Shown here one piece after another: positions 11,661 to 22,581 of a stretch of 64,000 nt of DNA. This DNA comes from Datisca glomerata (lineage: Eukaryota; Streptophyta; Magnoliopsida; Cucurbitales; Datiscaceae), in assembly GCA_003255025.1 (NCBI GenBank), contig QANY01003970.1, forward strand, positions 124,001 to 188,000, in the 5' to 3' direction. The first letter of the stretch is position 1, and each line of letters opens with the position of its first letter. A program made the translations under genes and the position numbers. The notes under the pieces are model-generated. The model had not been told where the DNA came from. It was given only the letters and a program-made list of their open reading frames with translations, and searched no databases.

Positions 11661-12827
11661 CATCTCTAATCCTGAACACAGTGTGTGATTCGCACAGAGC
11701 AGAAAAAAAAAAGATTATCTCCCTTCCCTAACTGTTGCCGCCGAAAACCAAGCGAGAGAAGCAAAAATTCGATTTTTCTTCTCCAATAGTTTTTAGAGCC
11801 CACACTCAATTTCTGATCAACATCCGATTGAGATATACTTTTGTATCCTACGATTGGTTGTTGGTATGAAGACTAATTCAAGTTTTATGGAGAACGAAGA
11901 ACACAAAAACAATTAATATGATTCCAGCAGATCAGAAATTCTCTGATACACCATAAGATATTAATTTGTGTCTCTTTCCTAAATACATTTAATTGAATAT
12001 GCATGATCGATTATATGATTTTATATTTAATATGATTAAATTTGTTTTAGAAATTTTTTTTATATTCCTTCAAGGAATCGTTCGTGGTTCAATGATTTTT
12101 CTTTAAAATTTTAAAACCCAATCCAACACATACAATATTTCCTACATCAAAATGCTGAACTTTCATACTCTTCATTTTTTAATTTTGTTAAAAATTTCAA
12201 ATTGGTTCATGAGATGGTGGTTCATCCACAGTCCCATCTTAAAATTATTACCGATTGATTTTCAATAAGGTTTTACTTTATTTTCAAAATTATACAAGCC
12301 ATCACCAATTGAAGCCCCATTCCCTCAATTTCTTTGCTTTCCAAGCAAATATAAAATATATTGATTCTAGAATGACAATACGCAATTGAATATGAGATTC
12401 TCAGCCCACAATATTTCATCAATTGGTGGTATAAATTTAATACCTAAAAAATTATTGCCTCTCTTAATCAATATTTTTTTTTGTAAATACTCATTTTCTG
12501 CTTAAAATTAGCAAACCATTTTATCCAAACTCCATTAACAATTAATGAACCTATTAGCCAAACCTCACAAATCAAGCAAGCCCAATCAAACTCTTCTAAA
12601 GAGTCAAAGCCCGCTTCCTCCAAAGGAAAGTCAAAATCCTCAAAGCCCAAATTCAAACTCAAACAAAAATTGATACGAGAAATGTGTTTTCTTCTAGAAG
12701 ACAATAGTAATTCTGATTCAGAACCTTTAGTGAGTCAAACCATTCAATAAAATCAAATACCATGAAGCCTAATCTTCCAAAAAGATTTCCCTTCAACAAT
12801 TGAAAACCCAAAGCATCCTAAAGTACC
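11661..12827 (+). pseudogene. Insert with possible pararetrovirus-like polyprotein fragment
   Basis: About 1.17 kb replaces some 370 bases of the gag copy seen at 13801-14171. On the plus strand, 12160-12420 encodes in one broken frame a pattern of spaced WF, WW, LP, PFP and SKYK residues. Then 12545-12730 encodes a Ser/Lys-rich stretch followed by an acidic LLEDNSNSDSE patch. This layout reminds me of the polyprotein region before the protease in plant caulimovirus-related (endogenous pararetrovirus) sequences. It has several stops, no reverse transcriptase is visible, and the assignment rests on pattern memory only. It could equally be part of an unusual LTR element. Confidence 0.3.
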
Positions 12828-13350
12828 GTGCCCTACCCCATATTGTCCCATTCTAAGATTCCCAAGATCCATTTGAAGAAGTCCACCTTAGTGATAATGA
12901 ATAAGTAACAATAAAGAAATATACTTTTGGTGAAAATTGCCAAAACTTCAACAATGGATGAATATATAACAATAAAAGTAAGAGACATTATCAACACGCA
13001 CAATTCTTTAATTTGAAGCAAATTTTAAGATATCAAGATGACAACTCTCCAACTTGAAGCAATGATCAAGATAGAAATTATCAAGAATTTTTGTATTTTG
13101 TTTTCCTTTGTAAAAGGCTAAGAGATAAGATGCAAGTTGTCTAAATATTAGATGGCTAGTTCTCTTTTATTCATAAAAGACCAAAAGCTATAACGTAAAA
13201 GGCCATTCACTTTATTAAGATAGAATAGTGCAAGTTAGTGGTGTGTTCTCAGTTAACTCCACTTTTTTGCCTATAAATAGAGTGTCCTCTCATATTTATA
13301 GTTCATAACTTGGTTTTCACTCGTTACTATCATTTGAGAGGAAAACTTAT
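12828..13350. repeat. Tail of gag unit, copy A (matches 14172-14710)
   Basis: This 523-base segment aligns with 14172-14710 throughout. The shared order is GTGCCCTAC, GTCCCATTCTAAGATT, CATTTGAAGAAGTCCACC, ATGGCTAGTT, then a CCTATAAATAGAGTG promoter-like box (13271-13285; weaker in copy B) and GGAAAACTTATTT. The TATA-like box and the position just before the gag leader of copy B suggest LTR character, though no TG...CA boundary is clear. Confidence 0.7.
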
Positions 13351-13368
13351 TTGTTATCATGGAAAAAG

Positions 13369-14171
13369 AGGGAGAGTAATCAGAAAGTATTCTTCTCTAT
13401 TCTTGTTTGTTATCACGGAATCAGATCCATGAATAGACAAACGTCTTCAACGGGGACTTGATCATCTTCCTTAACTTCTTTATCTTCATCTCTTCAATCT
13501 TCAGCTTCTCGTTCTCCAATCTTTCTTATTTCTAACATTTACAACTAGATTTCTGTGGACTCAATTGTAGCAATTTTATTTTGTGAAAGTTTCATATCTC
13601 TGTGATTCTTAAAGCTCACTCTCTCTATAGATTTGTGAATGGATCTATTGGTTGCCTTGTGAATTTAGTAGAAATGATAAAGGTGAGCTTACTACCTCCA
13701 TTAATCCTAATTATGAGTCTTGGATCATTCAAGTAGCTCTCATGACCTTAATCAATGCAACCCTATCTCAATTTTCCCTATCCTATGTTGTGGGATGTTG
13801 AACTTTACAAGAAGTGTGGAATTCTCTTGATCATCGCTTCTTTTCTACCTATAGGTTGAATATTTTACAACCTAAACCTGAATTTCAAACTATCTCCAAA
13901 GAGGCAAATGAAAATTCCTAAGTGTTCAAGATCAAGGTTTTTTTATATATCCCTTCTGTATTTGTGGATGACGAGGATATCCTTATACACACCTTGAATG
14001 GCCTTCCTAGAGAATCTATTACCTTCAAGACTTCAACTCGTACCAAGTTAGATCCTTTAACTTTGGGAGAATTATATGCCTTTATGAAAGTTGATGAAGC
14101 ATCTCATGTAGTGACTCCCAAGTCTGTTGAAGCAACCTTCATACCAACTGCAATGGTTGCACAAAAGGACT
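13369..14171 (+). pseudogene. Copia gag remnant, copy B
   Basis: The leader has a decayed primer-site-like TTATCACGGAATCAGATCC, then ATG at 13429. Broken gag homology runs in plus-strand order: FVDGSIGCP-like, NPNYESWII-like, VVGCCTSQEVWNSLDHRF-like, then open reading from 13922 to 14206 that includes DDEDILIHTLNGLPRE and LTLGELYAFM. This is the normal order of a plant copia gag (UBN2 family), which would form the particle shell. Stops in the first half and a frame change near 13920 disable it. No zinc knuckle, protease, integrase or reverse transcriptase follows, so this is a gag-only remnant. Confidence 0.75.
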
Positions 14172-14710
14172 GTGCCCTACTCCAATGGGCTTATGTCCCA
14201 TTCTAAGATTTTCAAGATTCATTTGAAGAAGTCCACCTTAGTGATGATGAATAAGTAACAAAAAAGAAATTTACTTCTGATGAAAATTGCCAAAATTTCA
14301 ACAATAGATGAATATATAACGATAGAAGCAAAAGACATTATCAAGATATCAAGAAACGCAATTCTCCAATTTGAAGAAATTTTTGAGATATCAAGATGAC
14401 AACTCTTCAACTTGAAGCAATGATCAAGATAGCAATTATCAAGAATCTTTATATTTTATTTTTCTTTGTAAATGGATAAGTGATAAGATGCAAGTTGTCT
14501 AAAGATTAGATGGCTAGTTACCTTTTATTCATAAAAGGCCAAAAGCTATAATGTAAAAGGTCTTTCACTTTATTAAGATAGAATAGTACAAGGATGTGAT
14601 GTGTCATCGGTTAGCTCCACTTTCCATACCAATAAATAGAAAACATTCTTTCATTTGTAGTTCATAACTTGGTTTTCGCTCGTTACTAACTTTGGCAAGG
14701 AAAACTTATT
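14172..14710. repeat. Tail of gag unit, copy B
   Basis: This is the partner of 12828-13350 and has the same landmarks with scattered substitutions and small indels. Together the two tails and two gag heads show a tandem arrangement head-tail-head-tail, as expected after unequal LTR recombination. Confidence 0.7.
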
Positions 14711-15012
14711 TTGAAAATCAGAGCTATCTTCACACCTTTCTCCTTTTGCAATAATTTTTTTATAACATTAATTAGTGAGCGGGAGCTCTAGTTAATAGTT
14801 ACAAATATTTCCAACTTTTTAAGTTTTCAAATAAGTATTCAAATTATTGTTCCTTCAATAAATATTTGACTTCTTATTTTTATGTTTTGTCTTTAAGTAT
14901 TTAATCACTTTGATAAAGTATGCTCTGTAGTTACTCAAAATGCTGCCATGAGATCATTATCATGATTTCAAAGTCTGTAGTATAATAAGTCAATTTATAA
15001 TATTTAACATTG

Positions 15013-15155
15013 ACTTATATATATACGTATACATACATATATATATATGTGTGTATGTATATATATATACGTATACATACATATATATATATATGTGTGT
15101 ATGTATATATATATACATATATATACATATATATATATATNATACATATATTTAT
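15013..15155. repeat. TA/CATA microsatellite with one undetermined base
   Basis: This is alternating TATATA with embedded CGTATACATACATA and GTGTGTATGTATA words, partly self-complementary. Base 15141 is n, so assembly or sequencing was uncertain here. The open stretch at 15051-15236 is an artefact of this repeat. Confidence 0.9.
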
Positions 15156-15179
15156 GACAAAAAATATTATTTTTCAAAT

Positions 15180-15420
15180 AGTATCATAATTATTTTTAAG
15201 GTAAAATGCACATTTGCCTCCTTAAGTTTGGGGTGAATTCTAAAATAGATCCTTTACTTTCAAATGTCACAAATGAGACCATGTAGTTTAATTATCGTTC
15301 CACGTTAGACCTTTCATCGTTATTTCATTGACGGACACTATTCTTCTTCTTCTTTATTATTGTTCCACGTTAGACCTTTCGCCGTTAGTCTTTTTTGGGC
15401 CAACTGAAGTAGTTCTCATT
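15180..15420. repeat. Unclassified dispersed-type repeat with internal duplication
   Basis: The text 'GTTCCACGTTAGACCTTTC' occurs twice (about 15295 and 15362), each followed by a short CGTTA-type word, after a start like AAATGCACATTTGCCTCC. I have no family name for it; it may be a small non-autonomous element. No coding signal is present. The flanking 15420-16068 holds nothing I recognise. Confidence 0.4.
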
Positions 15421-16068
15421 ACGAAACAAAGAACTACAAAATAATGTCTGAAAACAAGAGAGAAATACAATTTAAAAGAAAAGGAACAAAACGAACAACA
15501 TTAAGCGAGGAGCTATTAACAGATTTAGCCAACGAGTCAGCCAACCCATTAAGAGATCTAGAATAGTAATTAAAGTTAATCAATTTCTTCTACTTGCTCA
15601 AAAGAAGAATATCAGCAATCACAATTTCAGCCGCATTCCTTGACTCCTTGGATTTTATCAGCATATCCATAAGAACTTTCGAATCTAAAAAATGTTAATT
15701 GAGTTGATCGGGAGCTGATTTATTTCCTCTAACCCCCAACGAAGAGTGAGAGCTTCCACCATTAAAGCATCGTCAATATTGTTCAATTGTTTAAATCTGA
15801 ATCCATGCAACTGATTCACGAACAAGTAGGGCCAAACAAGACTTTATATCTTTCTTTAACTTTTCCTTTATCTTATTTCAAAAATTTAGAAATAAAGAGA
15901 AAACAATAACACCTGTAATCGTAATATCAATTGACAGGTTCTCATATACTCTCATTCATCCTTTACTGTAGCCCCTCTCGCACGAAATTAAAAAGAAGAA
16001 AAGATGTCGATTTCACCTTCTTTCAGGCACGGGGATTTCAGTTTTGCCCAATTCTTATGCTAAGAAAG

Positions 16069-16350
16069 CACTACAACAAAAAGGGCTTAGATAATAGTGA
16101 AAACACATCATTAAAATCTTTTAATGATGGGTAAGTGACTGTCATTTATCGGACTGTCATCTGAACTCATTTTACCAAAAACCGTCATAAAAAAGTGCAA
16201 TCAAAACACTTTTGATGACGGGGAATCCCCGTCATTAAACGTGCCACAAAAATACCTTTAATGACTGGGATTGCCTGTCATTATAAGTGCTGTAAAAACA
16301 CCTATAATGACGGAGAATCCCCGTCATTAAAGAATCATTTAAAAAAACTG
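16069..16350 (+). mobile_element. CACTA-type terminus with palindromic subterminal repeats
   Basis: The segment begins CACTACAACAAAAAGGGC, a CACTA terminus. Three imperfect palindromes follow: GACGGGGAATCCCCGTC at 16217, GACTGGGATTGCCTGTC-type at 16262, and GACGGAGAATCCCCGTC at 16309, each flanked by (T)AATGA/TCATTA. They lie about 45-47 bases apart. Closely spaced inverted motifs just inside the terminus are where En/Spm-type transposases bind. No second terminus with TTGTTGTAGTG was found, so the element is truncated or displaced. Confidence 0.65.
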
Positions 16351-16359
16351 TCATGGAAA

Positions 16360-17070
16360 AGTAAAAGCCTGCCTTCCCATCACAGTTTTTCATTAAAAAT
16401 CTGCCTTAGGAGAAAGTTTTATGAAATGAGATGAAAGATTTTAGAGCAACGAAAAAAAATTACCTCTCCTATGCGACCCATAGCCTAGAAATCAAGAGAT
16501 ATAATACTGATTGCTCCCATATCATGAAAACTATAAAGGGAAAACTATTATCATAGACATTTACTCTAGAAAGATTCTAGGAGAGTTCCTCTAAATATAT
16601 AGCAGAAGTTAGAAACCAAAATGAACAAGACCATAGAATAAATACTATGATTACAACAAGACACATATACGTCCAATCCAAAAGCAAGCCTGGATTCTGT
16701 CAACAAAATAAATGTGAAATATTAACTATGTCCCGCATTATCAAGTCATATTCATTATATTCACCATAAAAGAAAACCATTACACTAGTTAATTTAATTA
16801 CAAAATTGGAAAGGCTTGTCCCTTTCCGAATTTAAACACATCATCAAAAAAATACCTCACTAGCGTTTAACTTACGAAAAGGAACCATAGATAGGGAATC
16901 TCCTTGGCCCAAATAAATATATATAGCATAATGAGCCCCAACTCCCAGACAAATTGAAATGGAGTGCAAGGAGCTCTCAGATTCTCTCCGCAGAGTAATA
17001 ATTATACATATATTAAGGAAAAAGTCATTAGCCAATTGGTCAATATGCATATAAATTTCTTAATTAGCCA
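16360..17070. other. Upstream region of the small gene
   Basis: No other gene is seen. A TATATATAGC word lies at about 16917-16926 and a second TATATTAAGG at about 17008, either of which could serve the small gene starting at 17071. Antisense open stretches here (16844-17319, minus) mirror the small gene and are not supported. Confidence 0.4.
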
Positions 17071-17298
17071 ATGTCTTCCATTGGAGCAACTTATGCAAAA
17101 GTCTATGTAATGAAGAAGAGGCAAATGGAGAAGATGCAAAGAATGGAAGAGGAAAGAGCAAGGAAAGGAGGAGAGACCAGTGACTGTAATAATAATGGTG
17201 ATGCCAAAAATATTGGGACTTCTAATTCTAATTTGCTCGGAAGAACTAACAAAGTTCACCCCAGAAACATTATCTTCTCTGACCCCATTTCTAAATAA
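17071..17298 (+). CDS. Small basic coiled-coil protein of unknown function, 75 aa
   Basis: This is a complete single-exon reading frame starting MSSIGATYAKVYVMKKRQ and ending in DPISK before TAA. Residues 12-32 (KVYVMKKRQMEKMQRMEEER) form a highly charged helix with a likely short coiled coil. Residues 37-58 are polar and Asn/Gly/Ser-rich. Residues 60-70 hold KVHPRNIIFSD, a short basic conserved-looking motif. There is no signal peptide or membrane segment. The start has a reasonable context (AGCCAATGTC). An AATAAA lies about 200 bases after the stop. The composition and the N- and C-terminal motifs remind me of small uncharacterised plant proteins, but I cannot name the family. Base use is richer in G and A than the surroundings, as expected of coding DNA. 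Alternative: an open stretch arising by chance. Confidence 0.6.
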   Translation: MSSIGATYAKVYVMKKRQMEKMQRMEEERARKGGETSDCNNNGDAKNIGTSNSNLLGRTNKVHPRNIIFSDPISK

Positions 17299-17497
17299 TT
17301 GGACAAACACAAAACACAATGTGTTTTAAATGATTTGTCCTTCATTGTGAACTCTGTGTATGAATTTGCAGTGTTTGTATCGTTTCTAAATGTGAACCAA
17401 GACTTGTAAAAGAACAAAAAAAGTGGTCTTTAACTCTTTGTTTCATGTGTTTCAAGTTTTCAATTTCACATTGTTTGTTGTACATCTTAAAGTGTGT

Positions 17498-17503
17498 AAT
17501 AAA
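17498..17503 (+). promoter_or_regulatory. AATAAA polyadenylation-type signal
   Basis: AATAAA followed by AGTTAGTGTTTG lies 195 bases after the stop of the 75-residue gene, in T-rich sequence typical of a plant 3' end. It is a plausible end signal for that transcript. Confidence 0.4.
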
Positions 17504-18812
17504 AGTTAGTGTTTGATATTTGTAAGGCACTCTTTATTATGTTGTACATTATTTGTATGTGCTTGACAAAATGTTATACTATGATGTCTTTCGGTTATCA
17601 ATGTGTAACTCAAAGTTGTGCTTTTGTATACCAAAAATATGTTCATGAAGACACTTGTAGCTTGGGAATTTGCTCTTTAAATCATGTGTTCAAATTGCGA
17701 CTAAAACACAAAAATGATTGACTCATGGTTGGGAAACTCTGTAGTTGGAAATATGACTTAGTTTATCCTTAGATCCTAATGACTCATAAATGAGAGTATC
17801 AAAATTATTTTGGCTACTACAGTGCTCAACACTATTAACACTATTATAATAATTATGCACATGATGTGAAATAATTTCTTATATACACATACTCAGAATC
17901 TAGAGTTTATTGTTTCATATATATATATATATAGCATGCACATTGGACACAATACCGAAGATTTTGAGAAAGATATGAAATGGAAGTTCGAGAAGTAGGC
18001 GCCTGATAAAAGGCCCTTACGTGATAGGAACTTCAAGGTCTAGAGCTTTAGGAACAATAAGAACCCTTACTCCGTTATGTTCCTACCTTGTCATAAGATA
18101 GGGCGGTTAGCTTGAATCTGACACTATTATATATTGATAATCACAATCTCAACCCCGTGCCTCACATGCAAATAACGATAATTTGTAGGGATGTCAAAAT
18201 CACCCTTGAGTCCTTGAAAACGGGGAGACATGTCCCTAATGGGTTGAAGTTTTATTGGATACATGGGTTACAGGCGGATAAAGGGTATTTTATATAAACC
18301 CATGTAGGTATATGGCATGGATTATTTTGCATATTATATAGTCAAACTACTTTTACCTCAATAGGATATGTGTATAGAAAAAATGATAATTTGGAAAGTC
18401 TTTGTTCTATATAACGGTTCTTCGCTCAACCACCCCTTAGCCTAGTGCTCATGACATGCTATGGAGCCTCCGCCGTGTCGGGGGACTAAGTAGGACGTAG
18501 CTAGCGGTATATGAGTTGAGTCGACATTAGTAGCTTCATGCCGCATTAGGGTAATCCAATAAGATAAAGCCACGAATAAGCTTCCTAGACATGACTTTGA
18601 GATGAATGAGAACTGTTTTAGGAATAAAACAAGGGAGAATAAGGCCTTCATAATCGATACGCTAAACCATGATCGTCTCAATTTGATTTGTCCAGGCTAA
18701 GAACAGATGAAAAATATTTTATCTAATAAATATGATTTTTCCATATAATCTTTGTTTGCCTAGCTGGCTTAACACTCCAGCATTAAGGTGGTTGGTGCAG
18801 ACAAGTAAGTCC
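17504..18812. other. Intergenic DNA, nothing recognised
   Basis: No coding or transposon signature is found. A patch at 17990-18300 and 18420-18680 is less AT-rich than its surroundings but has stops in all frames and no recognised motif. Confidence 0.5.
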
Positions 18813-18930
18813 TCTTTCTGAAGAAGAGTGCCACATTCCTATTGAGAATGTAGAAGAAGAGAGATCTTAAGTTATCTTTCTGAAGAAGAGTCCCACGTTC
18901 CTATTAAGAATGAAGAAGAAGAGAGATCTT
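18813..18930. repeat. 62-bp tandem duplication
   Basis: TCTTTCTGAAGAAGAGT starts at 18813 and again at 18875. Both copies run through CCACATTCCTATTGAGAATG-like sequence to GAAGAAGAGAGATCTT. The second copy is shorter by a few bases. No coding role is apparent. Confidence 0.85.
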
Positions 18931-19320
18931 CTTTTGAACAAGAAATTTTGGTCACATAGATCTTCTATTTTTCCAGAATTCGCTCCATACGAAGTTATAA
19001 TTTAAAACTTATGTTCATTGTACTTAAGATCAACGAATGAAAGGTTGATCGTAAATTTGGAGAGTTTGCATAGGAGGATCACCCTCCCGATTTGAAGTTT
19101 TTTCCTGGAAGTTTTCATTTTGTTGATTGCTCCGTTGGTACAAGATCGAAAAGAATGCATTGAACGGATGCCCGAGCACTGAGAAGGAAGGATGCTTTCA
19201 GAGGTGAAAGGCCATAGGGAGATACTGTATGTGATACATGGATATCTAATTGAGAAACCGTATCCAACTTTCTAGCTAGTCTACGCTATTTAACTTGATC
19301 TATATACACGGATATACCTA

Positions 19321-19408
19321 TCTATATGGATAGAGCTCCATCTATATGGATATAGTTCCATCTATATGGATATAGTTCCATCTATATGGATATAGTTCCA
19401 TCTATATG
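19321..19408. repeat. 20-bp tandem repeat, four copies
   Basis: TCTATATGGATATAGTTCCA is repeated at 19321, 19341, 19361 and 19381, with two substitutions in the first copy and a partial fifth copy. The unit contains the near-palindrome CTATATGGATATAG. Upstream sequence (19290-19320) holds degenerate versions such as ATACACGGATATACC. Confidence 0.9.
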
Positions 19409-21924
19409 TGAATTAATCTAGGCTAACCCTTTATCTGGATAGATATGTCCTTATGAGCGACTACAAAACTCAAAAACTTAGCTAACGGCTATTTTAGTCT
19501 CAAACTAGTTGAAACTCAATTACACTTTTTTAAAAACACTTTTATCGCTGGTTTGACCAAAATTTATACAGGAGCATCAATTCACTGGTCTTGAAAACTA
19601 ATGTATATTGTTAACTCATAAGGATGTTCATCACAATTGTTATGTATATATTTTTTTTCAAAAAAACAATGGTCTTAAGATTAGGCATCCGGAAATAGAC
19701 CTCAGTCCATTAATGAACAAAGAAAGTTAATCAATCCATTATAATCTACAAATTTTATATTATCTTAACACATTAATATGCTTGCATGCATGGTGTCTGA
19801 TCAGTTGGCACTAGAAGTTGACTTAAAATATATGCAACCGTAGACACAGTGCCTCTACCACCCACTTGAGCATCTTAGAATTAAAGAAGAAAAAGAACTT
19901 TATGAAGTCAATTTTATATTTTCTTCAATTTTTTTAATTTATTTCCATGAAAAAAGATGTCTTTTATCCAATAATAAGCTTCATCCAGCTGATAATTCAT
20001 GAATTAATTAATGGCTTGTTCCTCTTGTTTCTTGGCCACCACGTTTCTCCACCTTCTTAAGTTTAATTTTACGATTAATACATTAATTAATGTTGGCATA
20101 CTTTTTGAGTTATTGTTTATGTATCCCATGCAAGCTTACTCTCATTTCCAAATAAATGTTTTAATGTGTTAGTGATGGTATTTGTGGGCAATTAGACGGA
20201 TTTTTTGTGTTAATATTTTAATTTGTTTATCTCAATATTATATGCTTTTGTGTACGTTATTATAACTAAAACATTAAGGTAGTGTGTGGGTAACATGAAA
20301 TATAATAGAATGAAATGAATGCTAACGATGATCAGAATATAAATGAAAAAAATGAGTTATAGGTGGGAGAGTAAATGATCTATATTGAGAGCCAAAAAGT
20401 CAAGAAATGTGGTAAGAATGGGATGAGATTAACATGAAAAAATAGCTAAATAAATGAGGATTATCTTATCTCTACAAAAAAGTTGTCATTTCCAAATTAC
20501 ATAAATCTCATTTCCAAATTACATAAATCAGTAACTAAATACTAAAATGATTATTATTTATAAGGAATTCTCTATTGAATTTAATTTCATTCAGTTACAT
20601 TATATTCAGTTCAATCAAACATCACCTAAAAGAAAGAAATTGATAGAGAGGTGAAGAAACTGCTCCTCTCAGAGAAAAAGACATTTAATTTCTCAACGCT
20701 ACCCCTCTTCGACACTAAAATTAGCTCCTCTAGTGAATTCAGCACCAAATATTTTTTCATAATCCTTAGAGATTTATCTGGTGCTTCAACAAACATTGTG
20801 TCATGAAAAACTGATCAGCTGATCATCTATGATCGCCATGCGTAGGATATGTCCTTAGTATCTGTAAAGGAATCACTAGTCTTTGGTCTCATAATGGTAT
20901 GTTCCAACATTCTTTAATCAGCTTTCTTTTATTTCATTCTCCTGTTCTTATAATAGTTTGTTCCAACATTTTTAATTTTTCCTTTCTTCCAAACATAGCA
21001 AATTCTCTTTATCCTTTATTTGTAGTTCTTTTTCCGTTGTCACTTTTTTCCGTTCACAGGTACTGGTTTCTTTGATAGTATTTCATTATGGAGAAAGAGT
21101 TTACAAGGCTAAAGATTGTTGAGAGTTGTTGTCTATTGTCTCTCCTTTGAGGTTACATCTTACCTTTATTTATAGGTCTTCAATCGGTTACATAAAATTT
21201 GATATAGTTTATCTAATTCTATCTGGATATAGGATTAACAGAATATTCCTTTAGATCTGCCTTATCAACAATAACAACCAAGTAAATCTTGACCGTCTGA
21301 TCAATCTAATGATCTTGATTAACTTCTTTTTAGATTGCCACATCAGCAATCCATGTACTTTCATCTGATTGGTCGGTTCTTGCTCTATCCCCTCTTCGAT
21401 GGATTGTTTGATCTAGATCTTGCCAAATGTGAAATTATTCATGTTCAGTATCCACAATATAAAATTGACCCTTTCAGAAAACGACGTCGTGTACTCTATT
21501 TTGATGACCTTGAAGCTATCCACGCATCATCTCCAGCCTTCCAAAAAGCCAACATTTAGGGTTGTCATAAATCACTATGATCACCACACAATCATTATCA
21601 TCGTCAACGTTTAAACATGGGTGGTCATGAATGAGTATAATTTATTTTCACGTAGCATACTCTTTCCATCATTTCCAAGTTATATTCTACTTCTTCATGG
21701 TGAGAGAAACTGAGAGGTGTTTTGAGAAGATTGTAAACCTAAAAAATAAGAATTTTTCTTACAAAAATGACATAATTTATAATGATTCGGAAACACTTTC
21801 ACTAACAATATCTCATTGCATCGTAAAAATTATATGTTTTACAATGAATAGGTAACTTCGATAGTAAGAGTTTTAGGCTCTACTAATCAATCTCTAAAGT
21901 CACTGTTAAATTATGGATATTCAC
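19409..21924. other. Intergenic DNA with dispersed repeats
   Basis: No gene is supported. Positions 20975-21060 match 465-550. The stretch 21085-21340 has an LTR-like look (short-lived TTTATTTATAGGTC box, then a pyrimidine-rich region), but no boundaries can be set. The open stretches at 21335-21614 (+) are not recognised. A duplicated 'TTCCAAATTACATAAATC' lies at 20490-20528. Confidence 0.4.
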
Positions 21925-22264
21925 CGCAAAAAGAATAACTCATCGGCATATTGAATTAAACTTTTTCCAAAGGTGAACATTTTTTGCGCCCACAAAATTA
22001 TTGACCCGCCTGCTAAATTTTTCGCGAGGAACAAAAATTTTGTTGGTAGAACGCCTGACGAAGAAAACTCTATGTCACTGAGCGGCGGGAATTGCAGGTA
22101 GCGGCGGGAACCTTTCGGATCCTTATAAAACTCTACATTTTGCGACAAATGGTATTTTTGGTTGGTATTTCCTCTATAAAAGTTTCTTCATTTGGCATAA
22201 TTTGATGCTTTAGTTGCGGAAATAATGGAGAACTTAGACATTGTTTGTAAACTCCATATCTTGT

Positions 22265-22581
22265 GTTGAAATAATAAATTTGATTTATTATAGTTGGTCT
22301 CTAGAATTTTCTTGTAGTTGCTAGAGTTTCAAGAATCTTCATGTATCTACTAGAGTCTCTAGAATATTCTTGTATTTCCTATAACTCTTATTTGTTGGTT
22401 GGTAGATGGGAGTTATCTAGAATAATCTACTAGTAATTTAATGATGTATCTAAAATTGTCTATAGAGCCCTAGAATTCTCCCACCATTTTGTATCAAGCT
22501 AAAAGAACAACATGAGTTCAATAACAACGCCCTCTTCCATCCAAAAATATTCTCTCCAATCTTCTCCTTATTTTTTTAACA
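22265..22581. mobile_element. Solo LTR inside the CACTA left arm
   Basis: The segment runs from TGTTGAAATAATAAATTTG to TTTTTTTAACA, about 317 bases. It has the internal words CTAGAGTCTCTAGAATATTCTTG, GATGGGAGTTATCTAGAATAATC and CATGAGTTCAATAACAA that are usual for small plant copia LTRs. The flanks TCTTG (22260-22264 region) and TTTTG (22582-22586) fit a 5-bp target duplication with one mismatch. No internal retrotransposon sequence adjoins it. The boundaries could shift by one base. Confidence 0.65.

Noticed and set aside
15051..15236. Tyr/Ile-rich open frame
   Set aside because: It is translated TA microsatellite containing an undetermined base.
21900..21930. CACTGTTAAATTATGG as the left CACTA terminus
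   Set aside because: It shares only CACT with the right terminus CACTACAAGAAAAGC and has no matching ATT duplication, so the left end remains unassigned.
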